Of a DNA stretch of 64,000 nucleotides, positions 1 through 10,162 are shown piece by piece. The position numbers and the translations under genes are program-made. The notes beneath the pieces are model-generated. The model searched no databases and was not told the DNA's origin. It worked only from the letters and a program-made list of their open reading frames with translations. How positions within the stretch are numbered: position 1 is the first letter of the stretch; every line of letters begins with the position of its first letter. The DNA comes from Gracilaria domingensis (Eukaryota; Rhodophyta; Florideophyceae; Gracilariales; Gracilariaceae), in the NCBI GenBank assembly GCA_022539475.1, contig VCMS01000407.1, forward strand, positions 1-64,000, read 5' to 3'.

Positions 1-295
1 GTCGGGCAGTCAAGAAACCAATGTCACTGCAAATAAGCCTTACGATGGCCAACGGTGACAACTAAACATCAAGTGCAGTTAGTGTGTGTCCAAGCCCACG
101 GCTGTACCGTTCTAGCAGTATACCAAGATCATAGTTCTGTTCTGTATTATTCGGATGTTCTGGAAACACCCTCCTTTTGTCACACACTCTGAACTTCTTA
201 CTCATCCTTCGTATGGCAACGAAGACAACAGCTTCCGGTTCAAACAGATATCAACAACAGACAGTGAGAGCTTAAGTCTGAGGATGTTACTCTGA
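1..295 (-). repeat. Copia-family LTR, 5' part, running off the left edge
   Basis: Read on the minus strand, the sequence starts TGTCAGAGTAAC at 295 and continues to the window edge. The same sequence, with small differences, starts the LTR insertion at 18838. Immediately upstream on the minus strand (296-310) is a purine tract (GAGAGAGGGAGGG) of the kind that primes plus-strand synthesis, so this end is the start of a 3' LTR. The rest of the LTR lies outside the window. Confidence 0.6.
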
Positions 296-477
296 CACCC
301 TCCCTCTCTCACTGGCTTTGAACTTCTCTCGGAACGAAAATGCACCTCAGAGTCCTTCACAAAAGGGATCTAGACGTCCATAAGTGACCACATTCTAGAC
401 ACCGAAAACAAATGTTGCTCCGAGCATGTAACACATAACAACCTCTCGGAGCACCATTAATCACAGTACTTCAACCA

Positions 478-1335
478 GACATGCAAACACACGCAACCTT
501 CTGGTTCGAGACCGATTTTCTGAACACCGGACATGCAACAAGTAGCAACCTTCCAGTTCAACATCACCTTCGTAACAGCTGGACATGCAAAAGAGAGCAA
601 CCTTCCAGCTCAACAAATCTCTTCAAACAGCGGACATGCAAAATCACAGCAACCTTCCGCGAATAACACACAAAGAGAATTGCAACACAGGCATCCTGGA
701 CTTGCAAAATGACAACCTTCCAGGCCCCGTCCATACAAAATGATGTCCTACACACTCAGGCATGAAACAGTCAACCTCCTGAGTCAAACAGCTCTTTCAT
801 TCACACCGGACATGCAAACACATAGCAAACTTCCAGTGACAACAAACTGAAACAAAGAGCATAACAAACATCACAAGCAATGAAACAAACACTCAGGCAT
901 GAAACACTCAACCTCCTGAATCGAACAGCTCTTCCATAACCCAGACATGCATACATGTAACAACCTCCCGGTAACATGAAAACAACATGGAGAGCAAAAC
1001 ACACATCACAAGTGATCAATAATACACTCAGGCATGAAACACTCAACCTCCTGAGTCAAACAGCTCTTCCGTACACACCGGACATGCAGACAAATAGCAA
1101 CCTTCCGGTACAACATAAGTAAAGCGAAGAACACAGCACAACTCCCGGGCATACATAATGACAACCTTCTGAGCCTGCGTAAGGAAGTCACGATAACAAC
1201 GGACAAGTAACATCGCAACTTTCGAAAGTTGATACAAAGAAGAGCTCAGACATGTTCAACAACAAACACCCAGGAAGTGTCATAAACGAATCTCACACAC
1301 ACAGTCTCAGGCAGGAAACACTCCACCTCCTGAAC
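478..1335. repeat. Array of about 13 degenerate stem-loop repeats
   Basis: Units of about 30 bases recur every 40-140 bases. Each has a loop like CATGCAAA..AGCAACCT enclosed by a 5-7 bp stem. The stems differ between copies but stay paired: AACCAGA/TCTGGTT (478), AGCTGGA/TCCAGCT (577), GCGGA/TCCGC (635), CCTGGA/TCCAGG (693), ACTCAGG/CCTGAGT (757 and 1025), ACCGGA/TCCGGT (1077). Several other copies have one mismatch. This compensatory pattern suggests the fold matters, or did in the source element. Confidence 0.6.
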
Positions 1336-1369
1336 TGTAGCGAGAATAACAACAACAAACTGCAAGCGA

Positions 1370-1600
1370 TCGGGTGCATAAGGAACTAAGATTCCTGGTA
1401 CCCTAGGGAGTCGGACCCCTGACCCCCGGAGACCCTCCGGGTAGGAAACGACTTTCTTCTGTCTACCTCCTCCTGCGTTCCAGGAGAAGGCGCGTCGCTC
1501 TCTACGAGACGTCCAGAGGATGGTTAGTGACCAAAGATATGCCTTCACCAAGTTAAACCCTCTCTGGTCTCTTGCAAGAACTTGCGCGACCCTGATACTG
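1370..1600. repeat. Diverged direct repeat, copy 1 (copy 2 at 4020-4220)
   Basis: The two blocks share an ordered series of motifs: a TACCCTAG core, an imperfect short inverted repeat, CTACGAGACGTCC, then CAAAGATATG and CACCA(A)GTTAA. Each lies near an LTR-like segment, so they are probably equivalent parts of two copia LTRs or leaders. Confidence 0.5.
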
Positions 1601-2470
1601 CAGGTACTATGACAAACCGAGGTACGCTTCCAGCAAGCAAACAATCAAGTTCACAAGCGGCCTGATCCTGAAAAGGAGGTCAGCCTACGACACGTCGCCT
1701 CCCCGCACCACCGCAGCAGTACGGATCAAAAGCTCGTTTCAGTTTGTCTTCCCAACAGATCAAGAACCCAACACACAGTCAGGTCACACACAACAAAGGT
1801 GAACCACCCCTGTTCGATGCAGTACGTCACGGCACCCCGTCAACTTCAGCACTCGCGGTACTACCAGGTCTTTCGACCGACACCGTTATCCGCCCCGAAG
1901 GACCGGTGGGAGCCCGCTGGACAGCGCGTCCGAATTGGTTCAAGCCGCCAGACTAACGTCCCCGATTGCTCGGATCAACCGCTCGTCGCACCGAAACCCA
2001 AGTGATCACCACAAATGCCGAGCACACAGGCAGTGCCCGGACTTCAACGAAAAAACGAATGCTGAGCACAACACACAAGTGCACAGACTTCAACGACAAC
2101 GGTACTCAACCCCTCGGATCAGAACCCGCAAACACGACACGGGGATCACAACAACGAAAACATAGGCGAGAAACCAACAAAGCGGATAGCGATCGACGAA
2201 AACGAAAATGAACTAGAAACCAAACAGAATCACGAAAGTAGAACAGCGTCGAGCCACTACCACCACAACGCCCTCAGGGAGGAACGCAAACCAAAAGGGA
2301 AATACAACACCACCAAACCGGTCAACGACAAGAAACACGACGAAAAAAAAAACATCGAAAACATCAACAACGGCGTTCAACAACATGGACGGCGGTGAGG
2401 GAGAGCGGCGGAAAGGGAAACCTCATGACGAACGACAACGGCAGAGGTCAGCGGGGCTGGGCCCATAACC

Positions 2471-3462
2471 TGTTAGGGTTATAGCTGGGATCGGAAAGTT
2501 GACATGAGGAAGGATGGGGGGATGCAAGGGAAGTTCGCCAGCTCTGGCTCAGATTTTCTTGGAGGTGCTTGAGTCACAACCTATATAGCACTTCTTCGCT
2601 ACTCCATCATGGGACTCCAACTCTGACCAACATGCAACTCACTAACCAGAGACACTCAATACTACCAATCATCTACAGACATAACATGGTAACAGTGCCA
2701 AACTGCTTACAACAGCAGTGCACAACAACGCACAACAGTGTACAACAGTGCACAACAATTCCGTACACTACTGCACAGCAGTGCACAACAATGCACAACA
2801 ATGCACACCAATGTAGTAGCCATGCACGTCCCTGACAGTGTACCGACACATTTCTACACCACACCACGAGCACCACACATCAACGCAGTCAACAATATGA
2901 CAGCTCACCATAGTAACACGACCATGCATACACACAATGCAACACCTCACCATCATGACCAGCCATGCTTACGGAACATCACATCACACTTCACGTGTTG
3001 CTGGCACGCTGTAATCTGTACACCACACCGTAATGTGTACGTGCCAGATACCCAAGTCCCACATTATCAACAAGTACCTGTAAACCACATGACGTCAGTC
3101 ACTTAGCTGCAACATGTTCCATTCATCCATACACACACATTTGCATGTAGCACAACTCAAACATGGTGTAAACTTCACAACACTGACAGTGCTGCCACCT
3201 GTACCTTGTGTGCACATACATAGCCTTCAACCCTGTACTTCATGACCACTGTACAACCTGTCATCGTTGTACCTTGTGGTCATCCCAGCTGAACGATAGC
3301 GTTCCAGTGTAGCCATAAACGTTCAACCCATAATGAGTATACCACACAGCAACGTAGTATACCAAACAGAACAACATCAATCTCGGTTTCACGTATCAAG
3401 GTACCATTCTAGACTCCACACATCTCAACTGCTTGATGTCAGTGACAGCATGACTTCCAACA
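2471..3462 (-). repeat. Copia-family LTR copy (992 bp)
   Basis: The segment matches the 3' three-quarters of the LTR inserted at 18838-20190, in opposite orientation. On the minus strand it starts TGTTGGAAG at 3462 and ends CCTAACA at 2471, typical copia LTR termini. The flanks (TAACC left, CTGAC right) do not form a target duplication, so it is not a simple solo LTR; it abuts a gag start at 3463. An ACAACAGTGC-type low-complexity run lies at about 2700-2830. The Met-initiated ORFs here are not genes. Confidence 0.6.
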
Positions 3463-3657
3463 CTGACCATCAGTACCGGTCGTCTCAGTTGAGAAAGACT
3501 GCTCAGCATCAGTGTTAACCACATTCCAGACACCTTTGATGCGACAGGCGGCACGAAGTCGGTGCCTCCAGAGTGCGTAATCCTCACCACGCTTGCCATG
3601 GAAGCGAGAAATCTTCATACCAGAGTTGGTATCCGTTTCCTTTTCGGAGTCAGACAT
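3463..3657 (-). pseudogene. Copia gag, N-terminal fragment
   Basis: The minus-strand frame from 3657 carries the copia gag N-terminal motif: a ..RFHGKRGEDYALWRHRL.. segment followed by ..KGVWNVV. Copia gags typically open with a 'F.G..Y..W...M' helix that ends in G.W.vl. The frame runs into the LTR copy at 3462 and stops soon after, so only about 65 gag residues survive. Gag lies to the left of the RNase H end at 5326, which is the wrong order for a single minus-strand element; gag and RNase H therefore belong to two elements that share the LTR between them. Confidence 0.6.
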
Positions 3658-3889
3658 GACGAAAGACCTGGTGGAGGACAGCCAGAATCAGAAAAACAGG
3701 TAGCAACCAAGCCAAGAAAAGTAGAAAAACAGCTTGGAAGTGAATAACAAAGATCAAAGACACAAACAAAGAAGCGGAAAGAGAGAATCAACACTTCAGT
3801 TACACAAGAGGGTAAAGGCTGGAGTGGAGTATTCTCAACACTCAACAGCGAGGGCGCCAGCGGAGACCGTGTAACCAGGTCTACAACGC

Positions 3890-5302
3890 TCGTCGGGACG
3901 CGTCCCGTACGCGATCACAGGCGGAGTTCGGGTACTCGACGCCTGGAGTATACTCACGGGTGAGACAGAACTCAACCCGGAAACAAGAAGAAGAAGAAGA
4001 AGCAGCGGGTCCACTGGCAGGATCTGATATCCGGTTACCCTAGAGGTCTGAACCTCTGGTCCCTGGTTACTCTCTCCAGGTGAGGCACGAGTTCTTCTTG
4101 ACCTACCCTGCTCTGCGTACTTCAGAGCGAGGGGCTTTTACAATCCCTACGAGACGTCCCAGGGAGGTTAGTAGCCAAAGATATGCGTTCACCAGTTAAC
4201 CCCTGCTAGTCGCTTGCGGGAAATCAGCGCGGTCCTTCTGCTCGCTCGCTCGCTCGCTCGCAACGCGTACCTGTCGCAGATAGAAAAACTTCGTAGAATC
4301 CACAAGAAAGATCAGTAGAAGAGCGTGACGTCTGCGAAGAGTCGACGCTCTGGGCCCATAACCTAACGCAAGGCGCGCAGGTTAGACGAAGGGAAGTGAC
4401 AAGGACACAAACAAGAAGAGTAGAATAAGTAAAGGGGGTAGGCCACCTTCGACCGAGTTTAGTGATCGGGGACGATCGCAACCTACTAGTACTAACCGCG
4501 CACCGCCGCCGTCGCTGCATGCGACATAACAGCACACGCCGTCAAAGTGTACACCTCGAAAACGAAAGCGCGCGCAAATCATAATACGAATTCAAAACAT
4601 CTAAATCAAACCGCGCCAAATCCAATGCCAACTCCATGATCCAAAATCGCTCTAAAAAATCAACAATTTCCATCTGGCGCAACAAACCCCCTCGCACAGC
4701 TCAGAATCGCACATTCGCTCCAAAATCCTTCGTACTAGCCTAGAATCGCACATAAAGCAAAACCCGCCCAGAACAGCCTCTATTCGCACATTCTCAGCTA
4801 CTGCATAACTGGCCAGCACTAGCACACTTCAGCCAATCATAGCGCACCACTTGTAGCATCCGCCACTCCTGCCCCATACAGCCAGGCACACTTGTCCATA
4901 CTACGTTGCATACACGCATTTGCAGTAGCCAATCATATTGCAGTATCACGTTGGGTTTTCGGAGAGGCGCATATGCGCTCTTCGCGCGAGGGTGCCCAAA
5001 AGTGCCCATGCTCTCCTGCAACTTTGTGTTCCAGGTAATTGGAGACACATTGAAGGACTGCCAGGCACTCGAACCTTTCCAAACATCAACAGATACACAC
5101 GTGTAACCCGGAAACAACTCATTAGCGGCGCAACACTTGTACGAATCACAATGCATATGACCATTTGCAGTAGCCAATCAGAAGCCCGTTTCACGTTCAC
5201 TTTGCGTAGAGGCGCATATGCGCTTTTCCAACGGCACCCTCCAAAACAGCCCATGCTCCCCAGCACTTTTGGTTTTCAGTAACAGCACAGCGTCAACATC
5301 CA
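3890..5302 (-). repeat. Copia LTR shared between two elements
   Basis: Its right end is clear. On the minus strand the RNase H frame stops at 5326, a GACAGAGGGGGGG polypurine tract follows, and an LTR-like TGTTGGATG starts at about 5302. The left end is uncertain, somewhere between about 3890 and 4040. The segment sits 3' of one element (RNase H side) and 5' of another (gag side), as in tandem elements formed by LTR recombination. It contains a (GCTC)n run at 4240-4261, the repeat block at 4020-4220, and the CCAAT-type direct repeats. Confidence 0.4.
4826..5290. repeat. Direct repeats with CCAAT-like boxes
   Basis: Two blocks about 245 bp apart (about 4911-5040 and 5155-5285) share TTTGCAGTAGCCAATCA, then AGAGGCGCATATGCGCT, then a CCCATGCTC segment. 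A third AGCCAATCA lies at 4831. CCAAT elements are common promoter boxes, so this may be the duplicated promoter (U3) of the LTR. The function is inferred. Confidence 0.5.
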
Positions 5303-5325
5303 ACACCCCCCCTCTGTCACTGACT

Positions 5326-5553
5326 TCAAACTTCTATGTGGATCGCACCACCGGCTTCGCGGAACCTCTCGTGCTTCACACGGGCAAACGGCTTATTCAG
5401 CATGTCAGCAACCTTGGAATCAGTCGGGCAGTAGAACAGTACAATCGACTTGGCCTGCAGAGCTTCTCGAGAGAAGTGGAACCGAATCTCAATGTGTTTG
5501 GTCCTCCTGTTCACCACTCCATTTCGAGCAAGGTCACGTCTGTCTCTTGCAGA
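5326..5553 (-). pseudogene. Copia polyprotein C-terminal RNase H fragment
   Basis: Read from about 5553 on the minus strand, the frame shows the end of a Ty1/copia RNase H: a 'LARN..' helix, then RTKHIEIRFHF, then YCPTDSKVADMLNKPF and a basic tail, with a stop at 5326. The RTKHI.IR.HF and (D/V)ADMLTKP-like motifs are diagnostic of the copia family. All upstream domains (gag, protease, integrase, reverse transcriptase) are missing to the right. The stop is followed by a polypurine tract and an LTR start, so the 3' end of this element is in place. Confidence 0.75.
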
Positions 5554-6868
5554 TGCTAGTTTTTGGCGAGGGTCGTCCAGAAATTGGCAAGGGTCGTCCA
5601 GTAAATTTTTTGAAAAAATATCGAGATCAATTATTTCAAAATTTGCAGATAATTGCTTGGGTCGTCCAGAATCGCTGTGCAGTAAATACTGGTGGGTTTT
5701 CCACTCGTGCTACTTCTTTAGTCGAGGGCTACCTGAACTGTATTTCGCGAAGTCTAGGTTCAGTTTCCATTAAGGTGCACATTACACGATACCTTCTGCG
5801 GAATGATACCCTGCAACGCATGGAATACTAGTGCTAGTACAGATGATGCCCATTATGAAATCATACCGTTTTATTCGTATCTATTCTTCTATCGACCGCT
5901 TTTGCTAACCACTACTTCGCTATACTACATGTACCATATCCCCATGATGGAGCGGGTGTAGGCGCAATCTGCGGCAGATGCGGCAGACTGCACGTCCACC
6001 ATCGACTGTATCGGTAGAACAAATACGCACTCCGAGAGGATGAGGCGCGAAGCGCCTCATCCTCTCCGTTCCTCATGTAGGGAACCATGCCCAGATGCAT
6101 GGTTCCCTACTTGAGGAACCTGCACCTGCAACTCGTGAGCTACGTCCGCATCAGAAGTCATTTACCTGTATACGCAAGCAGAAAGTATCCATAAGTTAGT
6201 CAATGATCCGTTGGATACATTTGAAATGCGATCAAACGTACCACTGATGAAACAAAACAGAAACGTTGCGCTAGAAAAGTCGAGGGACCTAGTAACTCGC
6301 AAAAGTAACCCAAAGCCGTTTTCTTGCCGTGTACATGTCGCAGAGCGCGAAGAGACGTGGTGAGGATTGGTTAGTTTAGAACAAAGATACGTAGAAGAAA
6401 ATGGAAGCACGTACGAAAAGACTGCACGGAATACATCCGTGAGATACGGATGCTGTCCGCTTTATGGAGGCGTCCGACGAGGGCGGAGAAAGAGAATGAG
6501 GTACGCTTCATGTCCGCTTAATGGAATCCATTCTCAGCACGCTACTTCGTAATCCGTCGTACTTTTTTCCGCCCTCGCACTTCGTAGCGAGTGCGAGGGC
6601 CGAAAAACGGACGACGGAGCGGAGTAGAACGCGAGGATGGCACGGATCACGACGGTAACAAAAGGTCGGACGTCGGACGGGCGGGGGCGGCGGCGGAGGG
6701 AAGAGATTTATTTTTCTGTGCGAGATTGGACAAGTGTACAGCGTACAACGTTGGGAAACCACAGGTTTATAACCAGTGGTAGATAATACGAGACGTACAC
6801 CCTTGTGTTGAGGTCGACGTGTACCTACGTTCCTTTTTGAACGAAAGCACGTAATTTAAACTCAAAAT
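5554..6868. other. Intergenic stretch with three strong hairpins
   Basis: No coding region was recognised. There are three long inverted repeats: GAGGATGAGGCGC/GCGCCTCATCCTC (6034-6066), a 20-bp stem with one mismatch ending in AGGGAACCATGC (6071-6116), and GCCCTCGCACT/AGTGCGAGGGC with an imperfect outer extension (6554-6617). The last lies about 250 bp upstream of the transposase gene and may mark the edge of that element. Confidence 0.5.
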
Positions 6869-6982
6869 ATGTTCTCCGTTCTGAGCAAGACGTCGATATT
6901 GACTGTCGCTCGACCTCCTTCTCCCTTCGGACGCCCTTCCCTTGCAGTCTTTGTCGTCGTTTCTCGTTCATTTCTTCTTCCC

Positions 6983-9900
6983 ATGGTCTACTACTGTACA
7001 CATAAGAAGCGTGGGTGCCCCTTCGTTACTCGCCGAGGAGTCTTATCTCTTCAACAGCATGTCAACCATTGCCCGTTTCGTCTGAAAGCAGCGCTGGAAG
7101 ACGACAATAGCCGGCCCATTCGGAGAAGCAAGCGTCTCAAGCTTTCCGCGCCCGCGCCCGCATCTTCCGAAACGGTCACTGCCCCTTGTCGCCTTCCCGA
7201 GCCTCCAGTGTCCGAGGACATCGTCGACCCCACTCCGTGCGCCCCTCCCATTCCGGACACTTCGCATTGTGTTTCTCCTTCCCCGGGTCCCGCGTCATTA
7301 GAGCGAGAAAACGGAAGCAGTTCCCGCCCAGTGCCTTCTGAGGAGGCCCGTGGTGATTTGCATATGGATTATCTCACGGTTTGCCTGGCTTCAGTAGCTT
7401 CCAACCTTGGTCATCGTGAGGCGGACGAGCCAATTGGGCTACTTCGGGACCCGCGATTCTCGCAAAAGCGATTCAACGAGACCATAACAAGTTCCAAGCG
7501 CTGTACAGAACTGAAGAACGCCATTTTCGAACGATACGCCTCAAAGGACGGTTTCAATCGCAGAACTGTCTCGCCAGAAGGATGTAAGTTCAGCGCCGCC
7601 CTCTACACGAGAGACCCCGTTCAGACACTTGTGAAACAGCTCCAGTTGGCTAACAACGAAAACACATTCTTCCACCCTATACCTCAGACCCACTCCACAA
7701 AAATATTTCACCCCATGTCCGGCTCTCTCGCAAGAGACGCCACCTCAAAACTTAAGGAAATGGTCATGGGCTCTTTGGATAGTAGAATAGTGTGGTACTC
7801 CCAAGAAATAAGTTACAGTGAATCTTTCGTAGGTCTTCTGCAGGTATACACCGATAAGTCTTCAACAACTCTGAAGCAAACATCGGTTACCGCCTATCCT
7901 CTTCACCTCATATTTCTCAACTTCTCCGACGAACTTCGCCGTAAATGTATCCCTGATGACCTCACAGTAGTGGCATACTTCCCTACCACACTGATCGAGG
8001 TTTTCGCATCTGAAGCAGACGCAATGCCATTCGTTTCTAGCAAGTCTCTACGCGAGTCCAGGATGCAAATCCTTCAAGAATCTCTTCGTCAAGTCCTGGA
8101 GCCCATTCTAAATCTCCCGCAGAAAGGTTTTCAGTTCATCGGGGAAGACAAACTAAGTCGGGTGTGCCATCCTCTGCTTGCAAGTTATTGTGCGGATATT
8201 CCTGAGGCTAAGGACATTCTGTCTATTCTTCATGGGACCAAAACGGAAAGCCCGTGTCATAGATGCAAAGCCCCTCGCTCATCTTTATGCAGTCCTGTTC
8301 CCACCTCATTCAACGGACGTTCTCAAAAGCACACGAAAAGCATCCGAAAGACATACACAGCTATCTTGCAACATGCACAAAAAGACGAGGCGGAAAGACG
8401 TCCACGTCGTGCGAGGGAGAGGAGATCTCAAGCGGATACTCTGATGCGTTCAAATTCCATATCTCTCATTCCTTCGTTCCTCGAAACTTCCGTAAGCCTT
8501 GGAATGATCCCGGGATTGTCTCCATACAGTCTGTTCTCATTCGAACCATTACACAACTTGCATCTCGGCATCTCAAAGTTGATAAAAACGGCCACAATCG
8601 AGAGACTGCAGTCAGACACCCTGTGCACCACAATAGGAACATCTGCATCGCGTTCATTTCGAACGATACGCACCCAACTCCTCAACCATGCAAACGCAAT
8701 TCTAGCTGCCATAGAACGCGATTCTCTTGCCAAAGGTTTACATATCGATTTCTCCACGCAGGAGAAAGGCAAACCTTTGAATGGTATCTTCACGAAAGAC
8801 GGTCTCCGTGGAATGCTGGAGGCCAAAAACTACAAAGCACTTGACATGTTCTTTCCCTTCATAGGAGCATTCTTTGACATATGCTGTGGAGAACAGGACG
8901 TTGCCCCAATCACAACCGTTTTCTCTCAGTACTCGGACTTGCTTTCGACCTTATTCAGATACAATCGTGACCCGTATTGGACTGAAAGCTCTCTCCTGTG
9001 TCTTAGTTCGGAGATTGAAGCCTTCAAGCGTTCTGCAACAAAGACTCTGGCGGATTTTCATCCCTCCAGACTGGGAACTCTGAAGTTTCATCTTCTCGAT
9101 CATCTCGTGGACGATATTCGCCGTCTGGGAAGTATCAAGTACTACGACGCAGGCATATACGAACATGCACACCTGCTATTTAAAAGACACTACAAAAAGA
9201 CGTCCAGAAGAACAGCAACGGCTGTGGAGGAGACTATTCGCTCCATTGAGCACGGACATGTTAGAAAGCAATGGAATGGCAATACTCCTTACCAGCGTAA
9301 TCCAGGTTTACCAGGAACTTCCACACAGCTTCCTCGGTTTGCAATGAGAGGGCGTTCTTTCACTTTACGAGCTCTTCAACATTGTGTTTCAAGTATGTCC
9401 AGTTCAAAAACATGGACTGCTGTTAGAGAAATGTTCTCACGTACGGACACAAGGTCGATTCTTGATCAAATTGGTGAACAGGCCCTTCCTCCTTTCCTCA
9501 GTCTCGTGAAAGAAACACTGGATGAGCACTCTATTACATACTTCCCAGAAAAGACAAGGATAACTCTGGTGAATTCGGCCCTCGTGAAAGGCGGTTTCGT
9601 TCCGACTCTTGAACACTTCGATTCGTCTTCTAAGGCACTTAAGCTGGGACGACCCAAATACCCCATCATCCAACGTGTCTTCGCTTCTCCAGCATTTGGT
9701 CCCAGTAGAAAGCCAAAGTTTTCCACTCTATTGGTAAGCGGAGAAGATGCAGAGACTTGGGTTGCCCAGGTAGTCGCTCTGATTCGAATATCTCTCCTTG
9801 ATTCTGCACTTACCGCACCAGAGGTGGCATTCGTCCGGTATTTCGAAGTTTTACCCCCTGCAACAAACATCGACCACATATTGAAATGCATATCTTTACG

Positions 9901-10162
9901 GTGGGCTACAACCGATGAAAAGAACCACACTCTTCCGTTCCCTCGTCATTCCAAAGCGGAGACTATCGTAGAGTTAACTCCTTGGTACGGGATGGTTCCG
10001 GTTTCTGCACTACAGGGAACTGTCCATGTTGTTCGATCAAACTACCCTGCTCCACCTTTTTGTCCTCCACTTCAATGGTTTCAACACCGATTCTACATCA
10101 ATCGATTCTATCATGATTCAGATGAAGGACCAACTGAGCACGTTGATCTTGTACAGCCTTAA
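6983..10162 (+). CDS. Plavaka/Tnp2-like transposase
   Basis: This 1059-codon uninterrupted frame is counted from the ATG in CCCATGGTC; an in-frame ATG at 6869 would add 38 residues that look non-conserved. The N-terminus has a zinc-finger pattern C..(8)GCPF..(8)LQQHVNHC of the type found in Plavaka transposases. Further on come a YTDKSSTTL..TAYPLHLIFLN segment, like the SDKT..wPvyl..gN core of Tnp2-like enzymes, a CHRC pair (about residue 430), and FEPLHNLHLG, like the D.LHQ..kG motif. The protein would cut and join the ends of its own element. It ends tail-to-tail with the ORF on the other strand. It looks intact. Family placement rests on motif order only. Confidence 0.65.
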   Translation: MVYYCTHKKRGCPFVTRRGVLSLQQHVNHCPFRLKAALEDDNSRPIRRSKRLKLSAPAPASSETVTAPCRLPEPPVSEDIVDPTPCAPPIPDTSHCVSPSPGPASLERENGSSSRPVPSEEARGDLHMDYLTVCLASVASNLGHREADEPIGLLRDPRFSQKRFNETITSSKRCTELKNAIFERYASKDGFNRRTVSPEGCKFSAALYTRDPVQTLVKQLQLANNENTFFHPIPQTHSTKIFHPMSGSLARDATSKLKEMVMGSLDSRIVWYSQEISYSESFVGLLQVYTDKSSTTLKQTSVTAYPLHLIFLNFSDELRRKCIPDDLTVVAYFPTTLIEVFASEADAMPFVSSKSLRESRMQILQESLRQVLEPILNLPQKGFQFIGEDKLSRVCHPLLASYCADIPEAKDILSILHGTKTESPCHRCKAPRSSLCSPVPTSFNGRSQKHTKSIRKTYTAILQHAQKDEAERRPRRARERRSQADTLMRSNSISLIPSFLETSVSLGMIPGLSPYSLFSFEPLHNLHLGISKLIKTATIERLQSDTLCTTIGTSASRSFRTIRTQLLNHANAILAAIERDSLAKGLHIDFSTQEKGKPLNGIFTKDGLRGMLEAKNYKALDMFFPFIGAFFDICCGEQDVAPITTVFSQYSDLLSTLFRYNRDPYWTESSLLCLSSEIEAFKRSATKTLADFHPSRLGTLKFHLLDHLVDDIRRLGSIKYYDAGIYEHAHLLFKRHYKKTSRRTATAVEETIRSIEHGHVRKQWNGNTPYQRNPGLPGTSTQLPRFAMRGRSFTLRALQHCVSSMSSSKTWTAVREMFSRTDTRSILDQIGEQALPPFLSLVKETLDEHSITYFPEKTRITLVNSALVKGGFVPTLEHFDSSSKALKLGRPKYPIIQRVFASPAFGPSRKPKFSTLLVSGEDAETWVAQVVALIRISLLDSALTAPEVAFVRYFEVLPPATNIDHILKCISLRWATTDEKNHTLPFPRHSKAETIVELTPWYGMVPVSALQGTVHVVRSNYPAPPFCPPLQWFQHRFYINRFYHDSDEGPTEHVDLVQP

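Larger units (their letters stand above)
296..2470. other. Non-coding copia-element remains, no gene
   Basis: No open frame here resembles a protein; the short ORFs are low-complexity and overlap repeats. The stretch holds the stem-loop array at 478-1335 and a block at 1370-1600 repeated at 4020-4220. From about 1740 to 2470 there is A/C-rich sequence in which I see nothing recognisable. Its position between LTR copies suggests internal or untranslated sequence of a decayed copia element. Confidence 0.4.

Noticed and set aside
478-1335. CRISPR-like array
   Set aside because: Repeats are degenerate, unequally spaced and folded, there are no cas genes, and the window is eukaryotic.
2569-3106. 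Overlapping ORFs on both strands, repeated at 19554-20091
   Set aside because: They are translations of the low-complexity AC/GT-rich part of a copia LTR; similarity between copies is nucleotide homology, not protein conservation.
4240-4261. (GCTC)n run as a functional element
   Set aside because: A short simple repeat with no further signal.
8263-8844. 193-codon plus-strand ORF inside the Plavaka-like transposase
   Set aside because: Wholly contained in another frame of the intact transposase; no independent support.
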